8,145 nucleotides of DNA from Clostridia bacterium. Its GTDB lineage: Bacteria; Bacillota_A; Clostridia; Oscillospirales; CAG-272. The DNA is taken from the NCBI GenBank assembly GCA_017533545.1, contig JAFXHW010000149.1, positions 1-8,145 on the forward strand, given 5' to 3'. Shown here piece by piece: positions 1 to 6,137 of this stretch. Each line of letters opens with the position of its first letter. Position 1 is the first letter of the stretch. The position numbers and the translations under genes were made by a program. Under the pieces are notes generated by a model. That model saw only the letters and a program-made list of their open reading frames with translations, was not told the DNA's origin and searched no databases.

Positions 1-29
1 ATCCGCACACTTGCGTGTGCGGATTTTTT
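1..29 (+). terminator. Rho-independent terminator, perfect 10-bp stem with T-run
   Basis: Bases 1-10 (ATCCGCACAC) pair perfectly with 15-24 (GTGTGCGGAT) around the 4-base loop TTGC, and five T residues follow at 25-29. The polarity with the T-run on the right fits termination of a plus-strand transcript that enters from left of the window. The lipoprotein gene on the minus strand ends only 35 bp away. The same hairpin could therefore also terminate it if an A-run lies just left of base 1, which cannot be seen here. Confidence 0.88.
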
Positions 30-59
30 AACTTGGATTTATTTAACTATCACTCAATT

Positions 60-1772
60 TTACTTGACGAACTTTAAGTCAACGAATATCGGCGAGTGAT
101 CGCTGAGCATGAGCGAATACTGGTGAGTCACGGTATCATATACGCGCACCTCAATATCATCGCCGCGGACGAAAATATGGTCGATGGATCTTGAATAATC
201 TCCCCTGGGAGGCTCGGCGGGCTGATATGTCTTGGTGCTCTCGTCAAGGACCGGGTATCCGTGATATCCGCCGGTCTGAGATCTGTAAACGGTTGCGGCA
301 TTGTGTGCATTAAACCAATCAAGCTCAGTAAGTCTGGTAAGCGCTCTGCCGTCAACGCGGCAGTTAAAGTCGCCGCCGAGAATAAAGGTTACGTTGTACT
401 TCTCCTGAAGCTCATTGATGATCGATGTAAGTGTTTCGGAATCCTTGGTGCGCAATTCCATTCCTGTTTCATCGCCGATAACGAAATAGTGGGTGCTTGC
501 AACACCGAACTGTTCGCCGGTAACTTTATCTTTAAACACAGCCCATGTAAATCCCTTTGATTCTTCGGGAAGTGCAAAGCCGTACCAACCCGAATCTATA
601 AGATCAAGGCGTTTATAGCGATAGAATATGGGCATAATATTAGGCTTAATATTGCCGGGCGCGCTTACGGGCACGCTGTTATACTCGTGAAGAAGCATAT
701 CCTGAAGATCGGACAGATACCAGCCGGGCTCGAACTCCTGAAATCCGATCACATCGGGCAGGTAGGAAAGGTAGAGCTTTGCGGCGATCTCATCGCGGTT
801 ATGTACCTCTCCGAACCAGATATTGTGGAACATGATACGCAGATCGCCATCGGTTACAGCGGCGCGCACAAGATCGGCATCCTTGGAATCGGAGACATTT
901 CCCTCGAGAGTCCATCCGTTATCAAGTGCAAGTGTGTTATCGGTATTTTCAAAAACATCATTTAATGCATCATACATCATTTCAAATCCCCAAATTCCGC
1001 TCGCAGAGCAACTAAATGTACTGCCGTTGAGCGAGTAATTCCATTCATGTCTGTTGAGTGTGTTTTCTATTGTGATTGACTTTTCGCTTGCTTCCTTTAC
1101 AACGGACAAATAGTACCCTGTTTTATCGGCAAGAAGCTGCTGAAGTTTATAGGCAAACTCTGTTTTCAATAGATCTCCGTCAGCCGGAAGGACTATCGAA
1201 TACGGATAAATTTCCTCACCGGCAAAGGTGACCGCATCCATGGGATATTCTGCCTTATGGACGTGATTGTAATCACTTGTGAAGGCAAAATCAGTGCCCT
1301 TTTCAATGTCTGAAAGGATCTCGTTTATAAAGTAATCTACGGCTTCCTGCTGAGCTTCGGGCGAATATCCGTTTAAAACGATTTTATTGCCCTCGATCTT
1401 TACAACGTAGTCATTGTATTTCAGCCCTTCAAGCGCTTTTTGGCTTTCGGGACGATTAGTATTGCCGATAAGTATCTCATACTTTTCCGGATCAGGCTTT
1501 TGTCCGATCTTTACCCAGTCGACATCCATATCCATTCGTATACCCGTTTTTTCCTTAAAGCTGTCACGGATCGCCTTCATCTGATCGATATTGGCATCAT
1601 TTCCGTAAAGCTCGGGGCGAATAATCGTGAAGGCTGTTTCTCCGTTTTTAACAAGATCAAGAGATGATGACAGATTATCTTCAACGTTATTATTTGCGGT
1701 ATTGTTGCATGAAATCAAAACCGATGCCAGCAAAATTGCAATAATAACCGATGATATACGAAACAATCTCAT
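60..1772 (-). CDS. Secreted lipoprotein with C-terminal endonuclease/exonuclease/phosphatase (EEP) domain, paralog 1
   Basis: This 570-residue protein has a lipoprotein signal peptide: a basic start (MRLFR), a hydrophobic stretch and the lipobox LISC. Cys22 is the likely lipidated residue, so the protein should sit on the outer face of the membrane. An Asn/Ser-rich linker follows. Residues about 45-153 form an alpha/beta module with an ILIGNTNRPES motif, and about 190-274 look like a second, diverged copy. Residues about 308-570 are an EEP hydrolase domain. The expected metal and catalytic positions are present: Asn317, Glu346 (GFQE), Tyr384, His428 (STH), Asp468/Asn470 (GGDFN), Asp531/His532 (IDH) and Asp558/His559 (SDHSP). 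EEP enzymes cleave phosphodiester or phosphomonoester bonds in nucleic acids, phospholipids or inositol phosphates, and the substrate here cannot be deduced. The start is set by AAAGGAG (1781-1787, minus strand) 8 nt upstream. It is the second gene of a two-gene operon with its paralog. Confidence 0.9.
   Translation of the reverse strand: MRLFRISSVIIAILLASVLISCNNTANNNVEDNLSSSLDLVKNGETAFTIIRPELYGNDANIDQMKAIRDSFKEKTGIRMDMDVDWVKIGQKPDPEKYEILIGNTNRPESQKALEGLKYNDYVVKIEGNKIVLNGYSPEAQQEAVDYFINEILSDIEKGTDFAFTSDYNHVHKAEYPMDAVTFAGEEIYPYSIVLPADGDLLKTEFAYKLQQLLADKTGYYLSVVKEASEKSITIENTLNRHEWNYSLNGSTFSCSASGIWGFEMMYDALNDVFENTDNTLALDNGWTLEGNVSDSKDADLVRAAVTDGDLRIMFHNIWFGEVHNRDEIAAKLYLSYLPDVIGFQEFEPGWYLSDLQDMLLHEYNSVPVSAPGNIKPNIMPIFYRYKRLDLIDSGWYGFALPEESKGFTWAVFKDKVTGEQFGVASTHYFVIGDETGMELRTKDSETLTSIINELQEKYNVTFILGGDFNCRVDGRALTRLTELDWFNAHNAATVYRSQTGGYHGYPVLDESTKTYQPAEPPRGDYSRSIDHIFVRGDDIEVRVYDTVTHQYSLMLSDHSPIFVDLKFVK
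1314..1665 (-). repeat. Near-identical paralog block, copy 1 (first N-terminal module)
   Basis: This segment encodes residues 37-153 of paralog 1 and matches 3073-3424 of paralog 2 at a constant offset of 1759 bp. By hand alignment of 1321-1665 against 3080-3424 I count about 19 mismatches in 345 bases and no indels. At the protein level, 113 of 117 residues agree. Identity falls sharply on both sides of the block. Confidence 0.9.
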
Positions 1773-1787
1773 TATTTTTTCTCCTTT

Positions 1788-1811
1788 AATTCATCAATTA
1801 ATTCATCAATT
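1788..1811. repeat. Tandem repeat, two perfect 12-bp units
   Basis: The unit AATTCATCAATT occurs twice in direct succession (1788-1799 and 1800-1811) and is followed by the partial copy AATCATTAA. It fills most of the gap between the two lipoprotein genes, touches the stop codon of the upstream one (1810-1812) and ends next to the ribosome binding site of the downstream one. The likely origin is replication slippage in AT-rich spacer DNA. Confidence 0.85.
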
Positions 1812-3528
1812 AATCATTAATTTTTACATCAACGTATACGGGTGAGTGATCGCTTGCCGCAAGTGAGACGGGATGGATAATATAATCAAACACGCGAATC
1901 TCTGTATCATCACCAAAGTAATAAACATGGTCAATAGCCCTTGAATAATCGCCCTTGGGTTCATCTGCGGGAGCATAGAGACCTGTCGAGGGATCTACCC
2001 CGGGGTATGCATGATAACCGCCGCTCGTTGTTTTATAGACGCTTGCGTTGTCGTGAGCATTGAGAAGACCGCCTTTCAAAAGATTCTGAAGCGGTTCGGA
2101 TGAAATGCTGCAATTAAGGTCGCCGCCGATTATAACCGGAACGTTGTATTTTTCTTTTATGCTTTTAACTGCCTGCAGCAGCTCCTCTGCATCAATAATA
2201 CGTGCCGAATTACCGGCCTCGTCACCCGTCCAAAAAAAGTGAGTGTTAACCACAGCAAACTCTATTTGTGTTTCTATATCGCTGAAAACAGCCCATGTCA
2301 AACCCTTTGTCTCATCGCCCGACCCATCGTTATACTGCTTCCAGCCACTGTCGATGAGTTCGAACTTATCGTGTCGATAAAATATCGGAACGTAATTGTT
2401 ACGGCTGACGTTGGTTGCGTTAACCGCCACTTCGGAATATTTATGAGCGATCAAATCAAACCAATCAGACTCACGAATAATGGATGCAACCTCCTGAAAA
2501 CCGATTACGTCGGGAAGATACGTTAAATATATGGATGCGCTCAATTCGTCACGGTTTATTACGTCACGTATCGACAGCACGTTATGGAACATGATGCGGA
2601 AATCGCCGTCGATTATCGCTGAACGAACGATCTCTTCATCTTTGATCATCGAAGGATCGACCTTTAATTCCCAGCCGTTTTCATATGTAAGATCGCCGCT
2701 CTTGCCTTCAAACTCGCTGTCAAGCATATCGTATAATGCCTCAAAGCCAAACATGCCGTGAGCAGTGCAATTTATCTTGCCGTCGGCAAGCGTGTACCCC
2801 CAGTCGGTTATACTGTCACGGTATGAGATACTGATAACATTACTTTTTTTATCAGATGTGATGGGAAGATAGTATCCTGTATTGTCTATAAATAGCTGTT
2901 GAAGCTTATTTGCAAAATCGGCAGCCAAATAATCCGCATCTTTGGGAACAAAAATCGAATAATCGCCGAGATCGTTGCCTGCAAGCGTAAACTTATCTAT
3001 CTTATATTCCGAACGATGAGTGATGTTGATAGACTCGCTTACAGAAAAATCCTTTCCGATTTCCGCCTTGGACAGCACCTCGTTTATAAAGTAATCAACG
3101 GCTTCCTGCTGGGCTTCGGACGAATATCCGTTTAAAACGATTTTATTGCCCTCGATCTTTACAACGTAGTCGTTGTATTTAAGACCCTCAAGCGCTTTTT
3201 GGCTTTCGGGACGGTTAGTGTTACCGATAAGTATCTCATACTTTTCGGGGTCGGGCTCTTGTCCGATCTTTACCCAGTCGACATCCATATCCATTCGTAT
3301 ACCCGTTTTTTCCTTGAAGCTGTCACGGATCGCCTTCATCTGATCGACATTGGCATCATTTCCGTAAAGCTCGGGGCGAATAATAGTAAAGGCTGTTTCG
3401 CCGTTTTTAACAAGATCAAGAGATCCTTTTTGCTCTATATCACCGTTTAAAGATTCGTCGCTGCAAGACAGCGCAAAGATCAAAGAAGATATGGCAATTA
3501 TTAGAGAGAATATCCGTAAAATACGCAT
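1810..3528 (-). CDS. Secreted lipoprotein with C-terminal endonuclease/exonuclease/phosphatase (EEP) domain, paralog 2
   Basis: This 572-residue protein has the same plan as its downstream neighbour. It has a lipoprotein signal peptide with lipobox ALSC (Cys22), a first alpha/beta module at about 44-152, a second related module at about 189-273, and an EEP domain at about 308-572. Catalytic positions are Asn316, Glu346 (GFQE), Tyr384, His430 (NTH), Asp470/Asn472 (GGDLN), Asp533/His534 (IDH) and Asp560/His561 (SDHSP), so both paralogs look catalytically competent. The start was placed at 3528, although the frame stays open to an ATG at 3591. AAAAGGAG lies 8 nt before this ATG (3537-3544, minus strand), the signal peptide begins exactly here, and the longer form would overlap the promoter. 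Outside the shared N-terminal block the two proteins are about half identical by eye, so the duplication is not recent overall. It is the first gene of the minus-strand operon. The substrate is unknown, and a role in surface or extracellular phosphodiester hydrolysis is inference. Confidence 0.9.
   Translation of the reverse strand: MRILRIFSLIIAISSLIFALSCSDESLNGDIEQKGSLDLVKNGETAFTIIRPELYGNDANVDQMKAIRDSFKEKTGIRMDMDVDWVKIGQEPDPEKYEILIGNTNRPESQKALEGLKYNDYVVKIEGNKIVLNGYSSEAQQEAVDYFINEVLSKAEIGKDFSVSESINITHRSEYKIDKFTLAGNDLGDYSIFVPKDADYLAADFANKLQQLFIDNTGYYLPITSDKKSNVISISYRDSITDWGYTLADGKINCTAHGMFGFEALYDMLDSEFEGKSGDLTYENGWELKVDPSMIKDEEIVRSAIIDGDFRIMFHNVLSIRDVINRDELSASIYLTYLPDVIGFQEVASIIRESDWFDLIAHKYSEVAVNATNVSRNNYVPIFYRHDKFELIDSGWKQYNDGSGDETKGLTWAVFSDIETQIEFAVVNTHFFWTGDEAGNSARIIDAEELLQAVKSIKEKYNVPVIIGGDLNCSISSEPLQNLLKGGLLNAHDNASVYKTTSGGYHAYPGVDPSTGLYAPADEPKGDYSRAIDHVYYFGDDTEIRVFDYIIHPVSLAASDHSPVYVDVKIND
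3073..3424 (-). repeat. Near-identical paralog block, copy 2 (first N-terminal module)
   Basis: This segment encodes residues 36-152 of paralog 2 and is the partner of the block at 1314-1665. The amino acid differences are only Ile/Val, Lys/Glu, Pro/Ser and Ile/Val. The neighbouring 20 bases toward the C-terminal side (3060-3079 against 1301-1320) no longer align well, and the post-lipobox linkers differ in length and sequence. The edges therefore look abrupt. Confidence 0.9.
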
Positions 3529-3567
3529 GAGAGCTTCTCCTTTTATAGTTAAAAACTCATTGGCTTT

Positions 3568-3596
3568 ATTATACACTAATTGTTCGGTCAATGCAA
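3568..3596 (-). promoter_or_regulatory. Sigma-A-type promoter for the EEP lipoprotein pair
   Basis: Read on the minus strand there is a -35 TTGCAT (3591-3596), a 17-nt spacer and a perfect -10 TATAAT (3568-3573). Transcription would start near 3561, giving a leader of roughly 33 nt before the ATG at 3528. A TTGACC sits inside the spacer right after the -35. It is too close to the -10 (12 nt) to serve as the -35 itself. Confidence 0.8.
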
Positions 3597-3637
3597 GTAT
3601 ATTTGATCAATTTTTCCTTATTTTTCGGTTGCAGCTC

Positions 3638-3666
3638 TTGCAATGTTTGACCTGCTGTGATATAAT
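3638..3666 (+). promoter_or_regulatory. Sigma-A-type extended -10 promoter for the mnmM-ddh operon
   Basis: A -35 TTGCAA (3638-3643) is followed by a 17-nt spacer and a perfect -10 TATAAT (3661-3666). The TGA at 3658-3660 makes this an extended -10 (TGnTATAAT). Transcription would start near 3673, about 25 nt before the first ATG. The ribosome binding site GGAGG is at 3689-3693. The promoter is back to back with the lipoprotein promoter inside a 170-bp intergenic region. Confidence 0.85.
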
Positions 3667-3698
3667 AAACTGAATAATTATTACTGTCGGAGGACGCA

Positions 3699-4250
3699 AT
3701 GCTCGATCTGCTTTCGCTTCACAAATATTTTCTTTCTCAGCACCTCGGTGAGGGAGTAACTGCCGTTGATTTCACTATGGGCAACGGACACGATACACTG
3801 TTTTTATCGAACGCCGTCGGCGAAAACGGGCGTGTATATGCTTTCGATGTTCAACAGCAGGCGCTTGACAACACGAAAAAGCTTCTTGAAGAGGAAAATG
3901 CGCCAAAAAACTATACCTTGATCCTCGATTCTCATGCAAATGCACTTGATTACATAAAAGAGCCGATCAAAGTTGGCGTTTTCAATCTCGGCTGGCTTCC
4001 CGGCGCTGAAAAAACGGTCACTACACGCCGCGAATCCACCCTTGAAGCGATCAAGGCCGCAATGTCTCTGCTTGATCACGACAGTATACTTCTCGTTGCC
4101 GTTTATCCCGGTCACGAGGAAGGCAGACTTGAAGGCGAAATGCTTGACGAATATTTTGAAACGATCAGCCGCTTCAAATTCTGTATAGCTAAAGTTAAAA
4201 TCGTCAATTCGCCTACTTCACCCTTCTTTTTCACTATTGAACGAAAGTAA
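3699..4250 (+). CDS. mnmM: tRNA (mnm5s2U34) methyltransferase MnmM (YtqB family)
   Basis: This 183-residue class I SAM-dependent methyltransferase is of the PF06962 (YtqB) type and close to the usual family length. Members of this family in Gram-positive bacteria perform the last methylation that makes 5-methylaminomethyl-2-thiouridine at the wobble position of tRNA-Lys, tRNA-Glu and tRNA-Gln, a job done by MnmC in enterobacteria. Family signatures are clear: the SAM-binding DFTMGNGHDT (24-33), an acidic residue ending the second strand (Asp50), DSHAN (77-81), FNLGWLPG (95-102) and YPGHEEG (136-142). It is first in the plus-strand operon, with GGAGG 5 nt before the ATG. The gene ends 17 bp before ddh. 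The assignment rests on strong motif recall. Older annotations call this family 'putative rRNA methylase'. Confidence 0.9.
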   Translation: MLDLLSLHKYFLSQHLGEGVTAVDFTMGNGHDTLFLSNAVGENGRVYAFDVQQQALDNTKKLLEEENAPKNYTLILDSHANALDYIKEPIKVGVFNLGWLPGAEKTVTTRRESTLEAIKAAMSLLDHDSILLVAVYPGHEEGRLEGEMLDEYFETISRFKFCIAKVKIVNSPTSPFFFTIERK

Positions 4251-4267
4251 TTCTCAGGAGCAAATAC

Positions 4268-5242
4268 ATGATTAATATTGCCATTGCCGGATATGGAAAT
4301 CTCGGACGCGGCGTTGAAAAGGCCGCAATGATCAACGACGATATAAACCTTGTCGCACTTCTCACGAGACGTGATCCGTCCACAATTGAAACCGCGAGCG
4401 GTATTGAAGTAATTAATGAAATTGATGCCAAAAAGCTCGTTGGCGAAATCGACGTGCTTGTCATCTGCGGCGGCTCGGCGACCGATCTGCCCGAAATGAC
4501 TCCCCGATATGCGAAGCTTTTCAACACTGTTGACAGCTTTGACACACATGCTAAGATCCCCGAATATTTTGCAGCCGTTGACAGCGCCGCTAAGGGAAAA
4601 GGCCATCTTTCACTTATTTCGGCAGGATGGGACCCCGGCATGTTCTCGCTCAACCGCCTTTATGCAGAATCAATCATTCCCAACGGAAAGACTTACACTT
4701 TTTGGGGCAAGGGCGTAAGCCAGGGACACTCTGATGCAATCAGACGCATCAACGGTGTCAAACGTGCGGTTCAGTATACAGTACCCGTTCCCGAGGCCAT
4801 CGATGCCGCAAGATCGGGTGAAAATGCAGAGCTTTCAACACGCGAAAAGCACACCCGTGTATGCTTCGTTGTCGCAGATGAGGGGGCCGACAGAGATGCG
4901 ATCGAGCAGGAGATCGTCACCATGCCCAACTATTTTGCCGAATACAATACAACCGTTAATTTTATAGACGAGGACACCTTTGAGTGCGAACACCGCACCA
5001 TGCCTCACGGCGGATTTGTTATCCGTTCCGGCGAGAGCTCCGAATCCGTAAAGCAGCGAATTGAATATTCGCTCGCTCTCGATTCAAATCCCGAATTTAC
5101 CGGTTCAGTACTTCTCTGCACTGCTCGTGCCGTTGCACGCATGGCAAAGGAAGGAAAAACTGGTGCAATTACAATGTTCGACGTTCCTCCCGCCTATCTT
5201 TCGGCAAAAAATGCCGATGAGCTGAGGGCGGAACTTCTCTGA
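4268..5242 (+). CDS. ddh: meso-Diaminopimelate D-dehydrogenase (EC 1.4.1.16)
   Basis: This 324-residue cytoplasmic enzyme reductively aminates tetrahydrodipicolinate with ammonia and NADPH. That gives meso-diaminopimelate in one step and bypasses the succinylase/acetylase and DapF route to lysine and peptidoglycan. The N-terminal Rossmann motif GYGNLG (8-13) and the following TRR (33-35) fit NADP(H) binding. Further family signatures are CGGSATDLPE (67-76), VDSFD (88-92), GWDPG (120-124), FWGKGVSQGHSD (145-156) and MPHGG (245-249). These match what I recall of the Corynebacterium glutamicum enzyme (about 320 residues) along the whole length, with no truncation. AGGAG (4256-4260) lies 7 nt before the ATG. 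The gene is co-directional and tightly spaced with mnmM upstream and a methyltransferase downstream. Confidence 0.95.
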   Translation: MINIAIAGYGNLGRGVEKAAMINDDINLVALLTRRDPSTIETASGIEVINEIDAKKLVGEIDVLVICGGSATDLPEMTPRYAKLFNTVDSFDTHAKIPEYFAAVDSAAKGKGHLSLISAGWDPGMFSLNRLYAESIIPNGKTYTFWGKGVSQGHSDAIRRINGVKRAVQYTVPVPEAIDAARSGENAELSTREKHTRVCFVVADEGADRDAIEQEIVTMPNYFAEYNTTVNFIDEDTFECEHRTMPHGGFVIRSGESSESVKQRIEYSLALDSNPEFTGSVLLCTARAVARMAKEGKTGAITMFDVPPAYLSAKNADELRAELL

Positions 5243-5250
5243 TCAAAATG

Positions 5251-5256
5251 AAAGGA
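5251..5256 (+). promoter_or_regulatory. Ribosome binding site that decides the start of the class I methyltransferase
   Basis: AAAGGA lies 9 nt before the ATG at 5266. An in-frame ATG at 5248 directly precedes this motif and has no Shine-Dalgarno sequence of its own, so the downstream ATG is the better start. Confidence 0.75.
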
Positions 5257-5265
5257 TCTACCGAA

Positions 5266-6132
5266 ATGTCACTTTCAGTTAAACTGATAAAGCTTGGCAA
5301 CAAGATATTTAAACCTGTTGTCCACCCATTCAATTTAGCCGATGCAAAAGAGATGACCTATGCCGAATGGCAATACGAAAAGGGTGCCGACACCATCGCC
5401 TTTTTTGCCGAAAAATACAGCACAGATGAAATGTTTTGCAAAAAAAGCGTTCTTGATATCGGCTGCGGTGCTGCGGGCAAAAGTTTATATTTTGTCAGAA
5501 TGGGTGCCGAAAAAGTTACCGGAATTGACATTGTAGAATCCTATAAAGCAGAGGCCGATTCGCTTGCCGAAAAGCTCGGTTACACCGACAGATTTGAGTT
5601 TGTCTGCGCTTCGGCAGATGCGCTTCCATACGGCGACAACAGCTTTGATACAATTATCATGAACGATGCTATGGAGCACGTGGGTAACCCCGAAGCGGTG
5701 CTTGAGGAGGTCATGCGCGTTATCAAGCCTGATGGCAGGATATACATCAACTTCCCGCCGTACTATCACCCTTTCGGCGCACATCTTTCAGATGCGATCA
5801 ATATGCCGTGGGTGCATTTCTTCTTTTCCGAAAAGAGCTGTATTAAGGCTTACCGCGAGCTTGTGGCTAAATATCCCGATGCCGCCGATCGCCTTGCTTT
5901 CCGTTTCTCGACCGACGAAAAGGGGCATGAGTACATCAGCTACATCAACAAGATGACGATTTCCCGCTTTAAAAAGATACTAAAGAAAATGAACATTTCC
6001 CCTCTCTACTATAAGGAAGCCCCTCTGCGCAAATTCCTTTCCCCCTTTGCAAAACTTCCGTTTTTAAAAGAGCTTTGCGTCAAGATGGTGGTCTGTGTAA
6101 TTTCAAAAAACGGCCGGGTAGAAAAGGAATAA
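5266..6132 (+). CDS. Class I SAM-dependent methyltransferase, UbiE/Methyltransf_11-like, substrate unknown
   Basis: This 288-residue protein has a central class I methyltransferase fold. Motif I is VLDIGCGAAGKSL (62-74), an acidic residue ends strand 2 (Asp88, GIDIVE), and a strand 4 region reads SFDTIIMNDAMEHV (126-139). A post-motif VIKPDGRIYINFPP runs from 152 to 165. The section YYHPFGAHLSDAINMPWVHF (166-185) is a recognisable insertion in methyltransferases of this general type and may help form the substrate pocket. The C-terminal 60 residues are Lys-rich with hydrophobic segments (FLKELCVKMVVCVIS) and could contact a membrane or partner. I cannot name the substrate; a small molecule, lipid or glycan are all possible. 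It lies 23 bp after ddh and 5 bp before tcdA, so it is probably co-transcribed with both. Confidence 0.85.
   Translation: MSLSVKLIKLGNKIFKPVVHPFNLADAKEMTYAEWQYEKGADTIAFFAEKYSTDEMFCKKSVLDIGCGAAGKSLYFVRMGAEKVTGIDIVESYKAEADSLAEKLGYTDRFEFVCASADALPYGDNSFDTIIMNDAMEHVGNPEAVLEEVMRVIKPDGRIYINFPPYYHPFGAHLSDAINMPWVHFFFSEKSCIKAYRELVAKYPDAADRLAFRFSTDEKGHEYISYINKMTISRFKKILKKMNISPLYYKEAPLRKFLSPFAKLPFLKELCVKMVVCVISKNGRVEKE
6122..6128 (+). promoter_or_regulatory. Ribosome binding site that decides the tcdA start
   Basis: AAAAGGA lies 9 nt before the ATG at 6138 and overlaps the end of the methyltransferase gene. The tcdA frame is open upstream to an ATG at 6075, but that form would add 21 non-conserved residues inside the preceding gene and lacks a good ribosome binding site. 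Confidence 0.75.
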
Positions 6133-6137
6133 TTTAT

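Noticed and set aside
3529..3591. A 21-codon N-terminal extension of EEP lipoprotein paralog 2, starting at ATG 3591.
   Set aside because: It would place the start at the -35 element of the gene's own promoter, lacks a ribosome binding site, and would put a polar stretch ahead of a complete lipoprotein signal peptide.
3603..3610. The palindrome TTGATCAA as an operator.
   Set aside because: Eight bases without flanking symmetry are too short to support an operator call in AT-rich intergenic DNA.
3647..3666. TTGACC as the -35 of the plus-strand promoter.
   Set aside because: It is only 8 nt from TATAAT. TTGCAA at 3638-3643 has the correct 17-nt spacing.
4112..4606. A 164-residue open frame on the minus strand across the mnmM-ddh junction.
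   Set aside because: It is antisense to two clearly recognised genes, crosses their junction, and its translation has no recognisable domain or ribosome binding site.
6075..6137. A longer tcdA starting inside the preceding methyltransferase gene.
   Set aside because: The added residues do not resemble the family, and AAAAGGA is correctly placed for the ATG at 6138.
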